A DNA stretch of 64,000 nt from Nitrospira sp. CG24B (GCA_002869845.2 NEWS02000001.1:26727-90726), one strand, 5' to 3'. Numbered from the stretch's first letter, positions 21,110-30,324 are shown. The notes: generated from the letters alone by a model not told the origin. Numbers and translations are program-made.

Positions 21110-22261
21110 CTATCCGCTCGTTGCTTCCTCAGCTCTGGCAGCCTGCCGAGCTTCTTCTTGCAGTCGTTGCGCTTCGGCTTCGTCCGCAATCGCGGCTTTA
21201 ATTTCCTTATCACGCTCGACCTTCTCTTTTTCGTATTCCGTTGAGCTGATAATGTCAATCTTCCACCCGGTCAAGCGCGCGGCAAGCCGGACATTCTGAC
21301 CGTTTTTCCCGATGGCCAACGACAATTGCGAGTCGGCTGCGACCACGAGCGCCGACTTCTTCTCTTCGTCGATCCCGACCTTTTCGATTGTTGCGGGATT
21401 TAAGGCTTCGGCGATAAAGACTCGCGGATCCTGGGTCCAGGTAATGATATCGATCTTCTCGCCCCGCAGCTCGCGAACAACCGCCTGCACGCGGGAGCCC
21501 TTGATGCCGACGCAGGCCCCCACCGGATCCACAGCCTTTTCACGAGACGTGACCGCGATCTTTGTTCGGTCCCCTGGCTCTCGAACGACGGATCGGATTT
21601 CAATGATCTTTTCCATGACCTCTGGCACTTCGAGCTCAAAGAGTTTTGCCACAAACTGCGGATGGCTACGAGACAGAATGACTTGAACATCCTTGGGCGT
21701 CCGACGCACCTCCAACAACATCGCCTTCACGCGATCGCCGCGCCGATATGTTTCACGAGGAATCTGCTCTTGGATCGGCAGGATGGCCTCCGTCTTTCCG
21801 AGGTCCACCAGGTAATTCCGGCGCTCCATGCCGAGGATAATTCCCGTCACGAGATCGCCCTGACGTGTGGAATATTCCTTTTGAACCGCTTCCCATTCCG
21901 CTTCGCGCACCTTCTGGAAGATCACTTGCTTCGCCGTTTGCGCGGCGATTCTCCCCAATTCGTTCATTTCGATCAGCGATCCAATTTCGTCCCCGACTTC
22001 CGCCTCGCTATCGTATTGGCGGGCCTCCTGAAGAGAGATCTCCGCCTTGGGGTTGCTGACCGTTTCTACGATGATCTTCTTGGAGACGACGGAAATTTCC
22101 CCGGTTTTGGGGTCGATCTCCACTTGGATATTTTCGGCCTGACCAAAGCGTTTCTTCGCGGCGGTCTGCAGGGCGGATTCGATGGCCCCAATGACTCGGG
22201 CTTTGTCGATCCCTTTCTGACGCCCGATTTCGTCGATCACGGAAATCAGTTCACGGTTCAT
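21110..22261 (-). CDS. nusA: Transcription termination/antitermination factor NusA
   Basis: 383 aa. The N-terminal RNA-polymerase-binding domain ([18 protein letters not shown]...) is followed by an S1 domain near 135-200 ([19 protein letters not shown]). Two KH domains follow: [19 protein letters not shown] near 250, then a second KH at about 300-350, which includes [18 protein letters not shown]. The C-terminus is an acidic/Ala-rich helix. It lacks the two acidic repeat domains of the E. coli protein, as is usual outside gammaproteobacteria. It lies between rimP and infB in the classic rimP-nusA-infB operon. Confidence 0.97.
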   Translation of the reverse strand: MNRELISVIDEIGRQKGIDKARVIGAIESALQTAAKKRFGQAENIQVEIDPKTGEISVVSKKIIVETVSNPKAEISLQEARQYDSEAEVGDEIGSLIEMNELGRIAAQTAKQVIFQKVREAEWEAVQKEYSTRQGDLVTGIILGMERRNYLVDLGKTEAILPIQEQIPRETYRRGDRVKAMLLEVRRTPKDVQVILSRSHPQFVAKLFELEVPEVMEKIIEIRSVVREPGDRTKIAVTSREKAVDPVGACVGIKGSRVQAVVRELRGEKIDIITWTQDPRVFIAEALNPATIEKVGIDEEKKSALVVAADSQLSLAIGKNGQNVRLAARLTGWKIDIISSTEYEKEKVERDKEIKAAIADEAEAQRLQEEARQAARAEEATSG

Positions 22262-22314
22262 ACGTCACGCTCCTGCATCCGGTTACCACTTAACATCTCC
22301 AACGTTCCGCCCCT

Positions 22315-22821
22315 CTAGATCTTCACAACCAGCTTTGCTTCAGCAATCATGTCTCGACTCAATTTCACCGTCTGGGATGTTCGCGCAGCAACCACCCTCA
22401 GCACGACCGCCTCTTCATCCACCTGCATCAGTTGGCCAGCAATCTTCCACTGGCCCTCGAGAGGCTCTCGAAGCTTGAGACTCACCTCTTTTCCAATCGC
22501 CCGTTGATAATCCTGGGATCTCTTGAAGGGTCGATCAAGACCCGGAGAAGAGACTTCAAGGGTATAGGCATGGGGAAATGGATCGGCCACGTCAAGCGCC
22601 GGTCCTAGAGCCTTATGTGCCTGCTCACAATCTGTGATGCTGACTCCATCCGATTTAGTGATCAGAACGCGAACGACCGAGCGAGGGCCTTTTCCCACGC
22701 ACACCACATCAACCAACTCAAGCCCGAGCGTCCATAGGATCGGCGAAATAATTTCGTGCAACCGGTTGGCAACCGGCTGATGACTACTGCCCGGTATACT
22801 CAGCCCATTTCCCTTTGACAT
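22315..22821 (-). CDS. rimP: Ribosome maturation factor RimP
   Basis: About 168 aa from ATG 22821, the first Met after an intrinsic terminator; the ribosome-binding site is weak, so the exact start is uncertain. RimP assists 30S maturation with S12. Conserved features are LELVDVVCVGKGPRSVVRVLI, the ITDCEQAHKALGPALDV segment, and the signature YTLEVSSPGLDRPFKR near residue 90. A C-terminal SH3-like barrel follows. It is the first gene of the rimP-nusA-infB run; the gap to nusA is 53 bp. Confidence 0.93.
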   Translation of the reverse strand: MSKGNGLSIPGSSHQPVANRLHEIISPILWTLGLELVDVVCVGKGPRSVVRVLITKSDGVSITDCEQAHKALGPALDVADPFPHAYTLEVSSPGLDRPFKRSQDYQRAIGKEVSLKLREPLEGQWKIAGQLMQVDEEAVVLRVVAARTSQTVKLSRDMIAEAKLVVKI

Positions 22822-22831
22822 GTATCCAAAC

Positions 22832-22855
22832 AAAAAAGTGGGCATGAGCCCACTT
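22832..22855 (-). terminator. Intrinsic terminator upstream of rimP
   Basis: On the minus strand AAGTGGGC, a four-base loop and GCCCACTT form a perfect 8-bp stem followed by a six-T run. It ends transcripts coming from the D-amino-acid transaminase operon. Only about 10 bp separates the T-run from the chosen rimP start, so rimP either has a promoter overlapping this element, is read through, or starts further in. Confidence 0.85.
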
Positions 22856-22900
22856 ACAGAGGCAGCACCATACCATGCACCCCGGTGCAAAGCAAGGGCA

Positions 22901-23740
22901 CTAGCCGGTTAACAAGGCCCAGCGAGCAGCCAGTGTTTTTGTGATGGGACCCGGCTGGCCAGAGCCAATGGTTCTTCCATCGATCTGGACAACACCGAGT
23001 ACTTCGAGCGTGGTCCCCGTCAGAAAGACTTCATCTGCATGATACAGAACATCGAGCGGTATGAACCGTTCTTCGATGACAATGTCGTCCTTTTTCGCCA
23101 ACTCTAAGACCACGGTCCGTGTGACGCCGGATAGAATTCGGGGACCTTCGGGAGCCGTCATGACCACCCCATCCTGAATCGCCATAACATTGCTCAGCGC
23201 ACCTTCCATGACGAAACCGTCTCTGACTAAAATCGTTTCGAAAACGCCGGCCTTCTTCGCTTCTTCACGGGCAAGGACGTTGGCTAGAAGATTGACGCTT
23301 TTGATATCACAACGCCCCCACCGGAGATCCTCTCTGGTGCAGGCGCTGACGCCGGTGCGGCGGACGTCCGGTGTCAGAGGATGAAACTCCCTGATGGTCA
23401 TCACGACCGTTGGAAGAGTATCGGTGGGGAAACCATGCTCGCGGGGAGCCACCCCTCTGGTGACCTGAATGTAGATCTTGGCATCTTGATAACCGGCCAG
23501 GCTAAGTCCTTGTTGAATCCACCTAGTCCATTGCGCCTTAGTATAAGGCTGGCAAATCGAAAGTTCTCCCACGCTCCGATTCAGCCTGGCAAGATGTGCG
23601 GCAAACTCGAACGGCGTCCCTCGATACGTGCGAATGACTTCGTAGACGGCATCTCCAAATTGGAAACCCCGGTCATCAATGGAAACGGTCGCCTCCTCCC
23701 AAGGTAAAAATCGACCATTGATGAACGCGATGTCTGGCAT
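22901..23740 (-). CDS. dat: D-amino-acid transaminase (class IV aminotransferase)
   Basis: 279 aa PLP fold type IV enzyme. The N-terminus FINGRFLPWEEATVSIDDRGFQFGDAVYEVIR and the PLP lysine in CDIKSVNLLANVLAREEA near residue 145 are typical of D-alanine aminotransferase. The later EGALSNVMAI and FLTGTTLEVLGVVQIDGR match as well. The likely product is D-glutamate or D-alanine for peptidoglycan. Branched-chain aminotransferase (IlvE) and 4-amino-4-deoxychorismate lyase are related alternatives, but the YEVIRTYRG and DIKS motifs favour Dat. It is followed by the terminator at 22832-22855. Confidence 0.85.
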   Translation of the reverse strand: MPDIAFINGRFLPWEEATVSIDDRGFQFGDAVYEVIRTYRGTPFEFAAHLARLNRSVGELSICQPYTKAQWTRWIQQGLSLAGYQDAKIYIQVTRGVAPREHGFPTDTLPTVVMTIREFHPLTPDVRRTGVSACTREDLRWGRCDIKSVNLLANVLAREEAKKAGVFETILVRDGFVMEGALSNVMAIQDGVVMTAPEGPRILSGVTRTVVLELAKKDDIVIEERFIPLDVLYHADEVFLTGTTLEVLGVVQIDGRTIGSGQPGPITKTLAARWALLTG

Positions 23741-23744
23741 TGGC

Positions 23745-24083
23745 TCAATTCCCGAATGGTGGCTGTGCTTCGATTCTGAATACGCGCCGATCTTCCGCGG
23801 TAAATTTCCACCCCATGCGCTTTTCGAAAATCAGCTCATAGTCCCCTGACTGCACGGCCTTCAACTCAAAGATGCGTTGCCCATTCTCCACGGCGTTATT
23901 ACTCGCGATGCGGAGAAATTCATCGTTGAGAAGGGTAAGCCCTTTGGCATCATAGGCCGGCACCCACTGTTCACCTCTGGTGCGATCTTCCCACAAATGG
24001 ATGACGAATGGCTGGTCGACCGTGACCACGCGGCAATCACTGCTGTCCAATGTAGGATTGTGATCGGCACTGGAAATGCGCAC
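23745..24083 (-). CDS. Possible I42 (chagasin-like) protease-inhibitor domain protein
   Basis: About 112 aa from a GTG at 24083. The frame stays open upstream to about 24136 with no ordinary start codon, so the N-terminus is uncertain. The pattern FVIHLWEDRTRGEQWVPAYD followed 40 residues later by GQRIFELKAVQSGDYELIFE and KRMGW resembles the beta-sandwich of chagasin/I42 inhibitors of C1 cysteine proteases. The usual NPTTGY loop is not conserved. No signal peptide is visible. It lies 4 bp before dat and 53 bp after the Rieske gene. The function is a guess from fold-like motifs only. Confidence 0.5.
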   Translation of the reverse strand: MRISSADHNPTLDSSDCRVVTVDQPFVIHLWEDRTRGEQWVPAYDAKGLTLLNDEFLRIASNNAVENGQRIFELKAVQSGDYELIFEKRMGWKFTAEDRRVFRIEAQPPFGN

Positions 24084-24136
24084 GTCGATATCCCAATCCG
24101 TGTCGCGAGGACACCTGTTCCACCTAATTTCTCTTG

Positions 24137-24457
24137 TTATGCTTTCCGCCGAGAGCCAATCAAAATATCATTGCCGTCCACCCGGACTTCGTAGCTCCCT
24201 ACGCAATACCCGCCACCGTCGGTGCCTTGCCCATTTCTGATGTCGAACGCCAGATCATGCCAAGGGCAGGCAATGACATACCCCTTGAGTCTCCCCTCAA
24301 TAAGCGGACCCCCTTCATGGGGACAGCTATTATGGATGGCGTACAACTTCCCCTCGACGTTGAACAACGCGAGCGGACGGTCATTAACCGTGACAATCTT
24401 TGACTGTCCCGGAGGCACCTCATCGATCTGTGCAACCTTCTGAAACCCATCCATCAT
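24137..24457 (-). CDS. Rieske-type [2Fe-2S] ferredoxin
   Basis: 106 aa. Both cluster-binding boxes are complete: C-x-H in NSCPHEGGPL near residue 44 and C-x2-H in CPWHDLAFDIRNG near 65. The single-domain length and the start (FQKVAQIDEVPPGQSKIVTV) match soluble Rieske ferredoxins of the dioxygenase/NirD type. These pass electrons from a reductase to an oxygenase or act with nitrite reductase. No oxygenase or reductase partner is nearby, so the electron acceptor is unknown. It lies between the DUF192 and I42-like genes and is probably co-transcribed with them. Confidence 0.9.
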   Translation of the reverse strand: MMDGFQKVAQIDEVPPGQSKIVTVNDRPLALFNVEGKLYAIHNSCPHEGGPLIEGRLKGYVIACPWHDLAFDIRNGQGTDGGGYCVGSYEVRVDGNDILIGSRRKA

Positions 24458-24486
24458 GCGTGATTCCTCGACCCTCTTCGTAGACG

Positions 24487-25032
24487 CTACATACGAAGGG
24501 CATACTTGAGCTCGTCGCCTTTTGCAACTCCTGTTGTCTTAATGAACCCCGATTCTGTCTGTATCACATACCGAGCTTCCTCCGGCGGTGGCCCAAAAAA
24601 TGGGCACGGGTCTTTCGCGCATGGTTCTGCATGTTCCAGCATATGCACGACATGATGCCCCTCATCCACCCACAGAATATCGATAGGGAATCGATATTCC
24701 CTGGTTGTCACGCGATGCATTCCATTTTGCTCAAAGATATAAAGCATGCCTCCGCCTGGGGGCAAGGTCTCCCGAAAGGCAAGTCCAAAGAGCAATTTCT
24801 CCGGCGTGTTTGCCACTTCGGCTTCGAGCTCAACACCGCTCGGAAACTTGACGACGATGATGTCCGATTCCTTACGTTCAATGAGAAACACCGACACACT
24901 CATCAGGAGAAGGGCAAGCAGGATCATCATGATGATCCGCTTCTTCTGCTGCTCTCGATTGCTCACCTGGGCTTGATCAGCTGCCATTGAGGTATTCGGC
25001 GGTCTCTTTCTCTTCTGGGCCCAATGCCCCAT
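24487..25032 (-). CDS. DUF192 family membrane-anchored protein
   Basis: 181 aa; a start at an internal Met is also possible. A basic N-terminal stretch is followed by one transmembrane helix (IIMMILLALLLMSVSVFLI, about 34-52). The DUF192 domain follows: ELEAEVANTPEKLLFGLAFR, then LPPGGGMLYIFEQ, then FPIDILWVDEGHHVVHM, ending IKTTGVAKGDEL. The family forms a small beta-barrel, usually exported, of unknown function. The ACAKDPCPFFGPPPEEA-type insert with two cysteines is seen in many DUF192 proteins. It is the first gene of the leftward run ending at dat. Confidence 0.85.
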   Translation of the reverse strand: MGHWAQKRKRPPNTSMAADQAQVSNREQQKKRIIMMILLALLLMSVSVFLIERKESDIIVVKFPSGVELEAEVANTPEKLLFGLAFRETLPPGGGMLYIFEQNGMHRVTTREYRFPIDILWVDEGHHVVHMLEHAEPCAKDPCPFFGPPPEEARYVIQTESGFIKTTGVAKGDELKYALRM

Positions 25033-25186
25033 GCCGAGGCGTGAGCTAGGTCTTCTGACCGGATTCCGTTCGATTGACTTGGAAAAGAATCACGGAATAA
25101 AATATCACTTCGCGACCTGCTCATCACACGTCAATGCGAGCACTATGGTGTGAGCTGCGTGAACTTGTCAACGTGCTAGTAGTTAG

Positions 25187-25567
<381 letters not shown>

Positions 25568-25590
25568 CTATACTTTACGTGATGTATTGA

Positions 25591-25630
25591 AGGGCCCTGG
25601 TTCCATCCAGAACCAGGGCCCTTTGTTTTG
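25591..25630 (+). terminator. Strong intrinsic terminator after the ferredoxin gene
   Basis: A 14-bp perfect stem, AAGGGCCCTGGTTC paired with GAACCAGGGCCCTT, with a 6-nt loop and a T-rich tail. It begins about 24 bp after the ferredoxin stop. Confidence 0.9.
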
Positions 25631-25650
25631 GGCTGTTGTGACCGAACAAT

Positions 25651-25687
25651 AAAAAAGGCCCCGGTGAGCTTCACCGAGGCCTTTTTC
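25651..25687 (-). terminator. Intrinsic (bidirectional) terminator after the cupredoxin gene
   Basis: AAAAAAGGCC...GGTGA / TCACC...GGCCTTTTT forms a long stem with A and T tracts on its two sides, so it can work in both directions. It lies between the convergent ferredoxin and cupredoxin genes, just past the cupredoxin stop. Confidence 0.85.
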
Positions 25688-25708
25688 GCCGACTGAAATC
25701 CAGACAAC

Positions 25709-26185
25709 CTACTTCAGCATAAGCAACTTGCCGCCGACATGGCCAGGATGCAAGTGGCAACGATATTCAAGAACATTTCCCCCGGAATAAAACAGATCGC
25801 TGGTCGGAACACCGATATACTGCGTTTCCCCAGGCTTGAGCACGATCTTGGTATGCAAGACAGTCGGTGCAGATTGATTCACGGCGGCGCTGAGCTGGAA
25901 CCCGTGCTCAGCCGTTGCGTTATTTGTCACTTTTAACAACACTGGAGCACCGGGACGCGCTTTAAAATCGATGACGGTCATCGGCGGATACCAGATCTTC
26001 ATGTTTCCAATTTCAACAGCAAAGAACGCAACATCTACGCTCAGCTCCTTAAACGGCTGACCGACGACAGAACCCGTTTCCAGGTCGCCGGTCTCTACAC
26101 CTCCCGCTTGAAGCGCATACGAACTCGAAGCCCCAGCCAACACCATTCCAAGGCCAAAGAAGACCGCCAACATCGTCTTGCCCAT
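25709..26185 (-). CDS. Exported cupredoxin with unusual copper site
   Basis: About 158 aa from ATG 26185 (AAGGGGG upstream). The signal peptide MGKTMLAVFFGLGMVLAGA ends near SSYA. The mature protein has the late-cupredoxin layout. One His lies in NNATAEHGFQLSA, with the C-terminal copper loop YRCHLHPGHVGGKLLMLK. Compared with the amicyanin-type loop C-x2-H-P-x-M, the Cys and His ligands are kept but the axial Met position is His. A blue or modified type 1 copper centre in the periplasm, carrying one electron, is expected. It is flanked by its own terminator; the gene appears monocistronic. Confidence 0.8.
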   Translation of the reverse strand: MGKTMLAVFFGLGMVLAGASSSYALQAGGVETGDLETGSVVGQPFKELSVDVAFFAVEIGNMKIWYPPMTVIDFKARPGAPVLLKVTNNATAEHGFQLSAAVNQSAPTVLHTKIVLKPGETQYIGVPTSDLFYSGGNVLEYRCHLHPGHVGGKLLMLK

Positions 26186-26590
26186 GACTACCCCCTTGCG
26201 AATATTAAGAAGAAACAAATAAAGGCTTGTGAATATGTAGCCGCCAAACTTACAAAGGACACGACTAGTTCCAATAACACACTCGTTGTCTTCGACTAGG
26301 TCCCGACATTCACGACATTATAATATTGTTTGTATAGCATATGGGTCAAAACGGAAGCAATTGATTTGGAACTGCCGAGGTTGCTTGAACCGTAGCTCAC
26401 GCGATGGAATCCAGCTCCACAGGGGATGGCCCTGAATAGGGTGTCCGCCCTCTCGGTGCCGGACAATTAACACTAATTGTGGCAGAGCACCCCGTACTCT
26501 CGCTAAACATTCGCTTGGTCACCCGCTTGGTCACCGGTCTCGCTTAAGTATTTCCCGAAAACTCCGATAGGGCAGTTGAGGAGCTGCAAC
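26186..26590. other. Intergenic region upstream of the cupredoxin and CBS-protein genes
   Basis: A 405-bp divergent gap with no credible ORF. The right half contains an operator-like inverted repeat (26463-26480) and a 12-bp tandem repeat CGCTTGGTCACC x2 (26512-26535) just upstream of the CBS-protein gene. The left half is AT-rich (about 26200-26340) and likely carries the cupredoxin promoter. No riboswitch or RNA gene was recognised. Confidence 0.4.
26463..26480. promoter_or_regulatory. Operator-like inverted repeat
   Basis: ACAATTA-ACAC-TAATTGT is an exact 7-bp inverted repeat with a 4-bp spacer, 111 bp before the CBS-pair gene. The symmetry suits a dimeric helix-turn-helix repressor; no regulator can be named. 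Confidence 0.35.
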
Positions 26591-27205
26591 ATGTCCATCA
26601 TTCTGGCGGTCAACGGAATCGTGGAAACGTATCCGGTCAAACCGGCTGTTTCACGGAATGCCCGGCCTGAATACGCGAGGGAGCGGGAACATCATGGCCA
26701 ACACGCTTCTTCTCTGGATCACTCAGCCTTGGCAGCGCAAACCGCCTATCAACAGCAGAACAGCGAGCAATCGCACCCGAAACCGGCGATTCTAGCGCGT
26801 GACCTGATGAGTACTCCGGTTATCTCTCTCCCCTCCGATAACACCTGGCTTGACGCCTGGACGAGCATGTCAGACAAGGGATTCCATCATATCCCCGTCA
26901 CGTCGATGCACGATACCCTCGTCGGGATGGTATCGTATCGTGACTTGCTCCGCCATGCCCCTGAACTGATCACAGCAGCCGATACGCGACAGGCCTCCAG
27001 ACGGCGATTGGCTGACATCATGACGTCCCGAGTTATTTCGGCGACTCCCGTCACAGAGGTCCGTGAAATTGCCCGCGTCATGTTGGATGAACAGATTCAT
27101 GCGGTTCCAATTTTGGATCACCATCGCCGTCTGATCGGCATCCTTGCTGCCCGAGATCTACTGCAGGGTATCGCAAACCACGGCCCTCTCGAACTTTGGA
27201 CCTGA
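26591..27205 (+). CDS. CBS-pair domain protein
   Basis: About 204 aa from ATG 26591 (GAGGAG ribosome site). An N-terminal segment of roughly 70 residues, polar and His/Gln-rich, has no recognised fold. Then come two CBS motifs in tandem: ARDLMSTPVISLPSDNTWLD... GMVSYRDLL at about 75-130, and IMTSRVISATPVTEVREIAR... LIGILAARDLL at about 145-195. Such Bateman modules bind adenosine nucleotides and serve as energy or ion sensors. There is no attached enzyme domain, so a partner protein is expected. The upstream region has candidate operators. Confidence 0.85.
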   Translation: MSIILAVNGIVETYPVKPAVSRNARPEYAREREHHGQHASSLDHSALAAQTAYQQQNSEQSHPKPAILARDLMSTPVISLPSDNTWLDAWTSMSDKGFHHIPVTSMHDTLVGMVSYRDLLRHAPELITAADTRQASRRRLADIMTSRVISATPVTEVREIARVMLDEQIHAVPILDHHRRLIGILAARDLLQGIANHGPLELWT

Positions 27206-27338
27206 CTTCTCCGTTGATGACTTCATAGACAGACTCTCGTCGATCGTGCTCCTCCGACCGGTCTCGGCTCGACTCGATGCGGTGATCGTCGTCGTAACCA
27301 ATCCGGAAGGGTTCCGGGCTACTCCCTCGCCTTGATCA

Positions 27339-27806
27339 TCACAAGTATGACCATTGAGAGAACGCGGCCGCTTGACCGATGTGGTGTCCGGCAAGATCGA
27401 TCACATTCCAAATCACGGCTTGCTCGACACGAAATCGCCTCCCCATTGAGGAAATTCGCACCCCCCGATATCCATCGTAGTAACCCTTGGCCCTTGCTTG
27501 CATCAACATCCGCTCTCGCTCAGTACGGTCATCCGCTTCGGCCGTGAGTCGCGATGGCGTCTGGATGAATTGCTCCCAGGACAGCTCCCACAGATCCAAG
27601 GCGGCTTGATTGCCATAATTCAAGATCGGGTCCCGCTCCACACCGTGCGATACAACGACAATGGCTGCTTCGAATAACCGGAGGGCCTGTGCCTTTCGAT
27701 CGCCCGCCCGATCAATGAGGTCTTGTCCGATCCAATAGTGGTAGCTCTCCAGTAATCGGTGACTCCACTCAACAATGCACGGCTCGCTCCAGGGTCTGGA
27801 TTTCAT
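27339..27806 (-). CDS. MEKHLA-domain protein
   Basis: About 155 aa from ATG 27806; an in-frame start at 27857 would add 17 residues. The whole protein matches the MEKHLA domain. HRLLESYHYWIGQDLIDR and LFEAAIVVVSHGVERDPILNYGNQAALDLWELSW are followed by PSRLTAEADDRTERE and GYYDGYRGVRISSMGRRFRV, ending AVIWNVIDLAGHHIGQAAAF. The domain is PAS-like and is found alone in bacteria and fused to homeodomains in plants; it probably senses a small molecule or light-related signal. No effector is encoded next to it. It is divergent from leuC with only about 115 bp between. Confidence 0.85.
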   Translation of the reverse strand: MKSRPWSEPCIVEWSHRLLESYHYWIGQDLIDRAGDRKAQALRLFEAAIVVVSHGVERDPILNYGNQAALDLWELSWEQFIQTPSRLTAEADDRTERERMLMQARAKGYYDGYRGVRISSMGRRFRVEQAVIWNVIDLAGHHIGQAAAFSQWSYL

Positions 27807-27920
27807 CGGTGCGGTGGTACCACGTCTCGTAGAGCAGGGCAAGCTCTGGACGCGCACTTGTCAAGACCATAGGACTTCTCTGTATAATGGCGGTTCGAAT
27901 TCCTAAAGACGGGAGTAGCT

Positions 27921-29324
27921 ATGGCAGGCAAAACACTATTCGATAAAATTTGGGATACGCATGTCGTTCGGGCGGAAGCAGATGGGACTACGCTCCTCTA
28001 TATTGATCGACAATTGGTTCATGAAGTGACCTCGCCTCAAGCGTTTGAAGGGTTGAAGCTGGCTGGGCGAACGCCTCGACGACCGGCTGCAACCCTGGCC
28101 GTCCCGGATCACAATGTTCCGACGACCGACCGGAAGCTACCGATCGCCGATCAGATCAGCGCGAAGCAGATTCGGACCCTTGAGGACAACTGTCGGGACT
28201 TCGGCATTACCTACTTTGGCATGGATGATATCCGACAAGGCGTTGTGCACGTCATTGGCCCCGAGCAAGGATTCACCCTGCCAGGGACGACGATCGTGTG
28301 CGGAGATTCTCACACATCGACCCACGGAGCATTCGGTGCATTGGCATTCGGTATTGGGACCAGCGAGGTCGAACATGTGCTGGCGACGCAATGCCTCGTC
28401 CAAAAACGACCAAAGACGATGGAGGTCCGGGTTGAGGGGACCCTTTCCAATCACTGCTCAGCAAAGGACATTATTCTTGCGATTATCGGAAAAATTGGCG
28501 CAGCCGGTGGAACCGGTTACGTGATTGAGTATACAGGGTCGGCTATTCGCGCACTGAGCATGGAAGGGCGCATGACCCTCTGCAATATGTCGATCGAGGG
28601 GGGGGCCCGCGCTGGGTTAGTGGCCCCCGATGAGAAGACGATCGCCTATCTGAAGGAACGGCCGCTCGTTCCGAAAGGGGATATGTTCGAACACGCCGTG
28701 CAGGCATGGCAGCGGCTCACTACTGACACGGATGCGAAATACGATGAGACCGTCTCGGTACAGGCTGAAGACATCGCGCCTCAGGTCAGTTGGGGAACGA
28801 GTCCAGGGATGGTGCTGGGTGTCGATCAAAAGATCCCAGACCCACGAACGATGTCCGATGCCAACACGAAGAGCGCGACGGAACGTGCCTTGACCTACAT
28901 GGGACTTTCGCCCAACACACCCATTACGGATATTGTAATCGACCGCGTCTTCATCGGCTCATGCACGAATTCACGAATTGAAGACCTCCGGCTGGCAGCC
29001 AGCCTTGCCAAGGGGAAAAGAGTTGCCAAGTCCGTGCATGCCATGGTGGTCCCAGGGTCAGGACTCGTCAAACAACAGGCTGAGGCGGAAGGCCTTGATC
29101 ACGTATTTCGCGAAGCAGGATTCGAATGGCGAGAGGCTGGATGCAGCATGTGTCTGGCCATGAATGCCGACGTCCTGCAGCCAGGGGAACGTTGTGCGTC
29201 CACCAGCAATCGAAATTTTGAAGGCCGTCAGGGCGCAGGTGGGAGAACCCATCTGGTGTCCCCTGCGATGGCGGTCGCCGCGGCTATTGAAGGTCACTTC
29301 GTCGATATTCGACATTGGAGCTGA
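27921..29324 (+). CDS. leuC: 3-isopropylmalate dehydratase large subunit
   Basis: 467 aa aconitase-family enzyme carrying a [4Fe-4S] cluster; with LeuD it isomerises 2- to 3-isopropylmalate in leucine synthesis. The start [16 protein letters not shown], the [20 protein letters not shown] motif near 130, and the cluster cysteines in [14 protein letters not shown] near 345 and GCSMCLAMN near 410 are all present. The length is normal for the LeuC1 type. It is followed 7 bp later by leuD. Plain ribosome site ACGGGAG before ATG 27921. Confidence 0.97.
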   Translation: MAGKTLFDKIWDTHVVRAEADGTTLLYIDRQLVHEVTSPQAFEGLKLAGRTPRRPAATLAVPDHNVPTTDRKLPIADQISAKQIRTLEDNCRDFGITYFGMDDIRQGVVHVIGPEQGFTLPGTTIVCGDSHTSTHGAFGALAFGIGTSEVEHVLATQCLVQKRPKTMEVRVEGTLSNHCSAKDIILAIIGKIGAAGGTGYVIEYTGSAIRALSMEGRMTLCNMSIEGGARAGLVAPDEKTIAYLKERPLVPKGDMFEHAVQAWQRLTTDTDAKYDETVSVQAEDIAPQVSWGTSPGMVLGVDQKIPDPRTMSDANTKSATERALTYMGLSPNTPITDIVIDRVFIGSCTNSRIEDLRLAASLAKGKRVAKSVHAMVVPGSGLVKQQAEAEGLDHVFREAGFEWREAGCSMCLAMNADVLQPGERCASTSNRNFEGRQGAGGRTHLVSPAMAVAAAIEGHFVDIRHWS

Positions 29325-29331
29325 TGACGCT

Positions 29332-29955
29332 ATGGAACCGTTTACTCTTCTCACCGGTCTCGTTGCCCCGTTGGATCTCATCAACGTCGACACGGATCAG
29401 ATCATTCCGAAGCAGTTTTTAAAGACGATCAAACGGACAGGACTCCGCGAAGGCCTCTTTTTTGACTGGAGAAAGAAAAAAGATGGATCGCCCGATCCGA
29501 ATTTTTTCTTGAATCAACCTCGCTATCAATCGGCCTCGATCTTATTAACGCGCGATAATTTTGGTTGCGGCTCCTCTCGTGAGCATGCGCCGTGGGCCCT
29601 GTTGGATCAGGGGTTCCGCTGCATCATTGCGCCGAGTTTTGCAGACATTTTTTACAACAACTGTTTTCAGAACGGCATTCTCCCCGTTGTACTGAAGGCA
29701 GATGAAGTGCTGGCTCTCATGAAACAGGCCGTCGGTACCGAGGGATACCGGCTTACCGTCGATCTTGGCAGCCAAACGGTCACATCACCCGAGAAGACAA
29801 CATACCGGTTCGAAATCGACCCCTTCCGCAAGGATTGCCTCTATCGAGGGCTTGATTCGATCGGCCTCACGCTCCAACATGAGTCTGAGATCTCGGCCTA
29901 TGAGTCTCGTCGAAAGACTGACGCTCCTTGGTTGTTCAGCGACATTCATTCGTAA
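29332..29955 (+). CDS. leuD: 3-isopropylmalate dehydratase small subunit
   Basis: 207 aa swivel subunit. The start ATG 29332 was chosen because [29 protein letters not shown] is the family N-terminus; the frame is open further upstream inside leuC. Motifs [21 protein letters not shown] (here [11 protein letters not shown]) and [17 protein letters not shown] are intact. It forms a heterodimer with LeuC. The small exported gene that follows starts 14 bp later and may be in the same transcript. Confidence 0.97.
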   Translation: MEPFTLLTGLVAPLDLINVDTDQIIPKQFLKTIKRTGLREGLFFDWRKKKDGSPDPNFFLNQPRYQSASILLTRDNFGCGSSREHAPWALLDQGFRCIIAPSFADIFYNNCFQNGILPVVLKADEVLALMKQAVGTEGYRLTVDLGSQTVTSPEKTTYRFEIDPFRKDCLYRGLDSIGLTLQHESEISAYESRRKTDAPWLFSDIHS

Positions 29956-29969
29956 CTGAGGAGATACCG

Positions 29970-30311
29970 GTGAAACTATTTGTGACGCTGCTCTTCTTTC
30001 TAGGCGCTGCCTACCTGACGGTCGTGTTCAACTGGACCTATTCCGATGGAAACCGGGCCGGCTACATTCAGAAGTTTTCAACGAAGGGCTGGCTGTGTAA
30101 GAGCCATGAAGGAGAGTTGGCCATGACGACCGTACCGGGAACGGCACCTGTTCTCTGGCCGTTTACGATCTCGGACGATAAAGTCGCCGCGCAACTGTCA
30201 GAGGTCATGGGGAAACGGGTGATCTTGCATTACAAGGAGTATCGCTACATTCCCTCCACCTGCTTCGGTGACACCACCTATTTCGTGGACAAAGTCGAAG
30301 TCCAAGAATAG
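29970..30311 (+). CDS. Small conserved membrane-anchored protein
   Basis: 113 aa from GTG 29970, preceded by GAGGAG. An N-terminal hydrophobic helix (VKLFVTLLFFLGAAYLTVVF) is followed by WTYSDGNRAGYIQKFSTKGW, then HEGEL and a beta-rich part ending DTTYFVDKVEV. Proteins with this YSxGxRAGxxxKFSxKG pattern are widespread and often carry an unsupported label of 6-phosphogluconate dehydrogenase; they have no Rossmann fold. The protein probably faces the periplasm. Function is unknown. It ends just before the MITE-like repeat. Confidence 0.8.
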   Translation: MKLFVTLLFFLGAAYLTVVFNWTYSDGNRAGYIQKFSTKGWLCKSHEGELAMTTVPGTAPVLWPFTISDDKVAAQLSEVMGKRVILHYKEYRYIPSTCFGDTTYFVDKVEVQE

Positions 30312-30324
30312 TTGCACCAACTCC

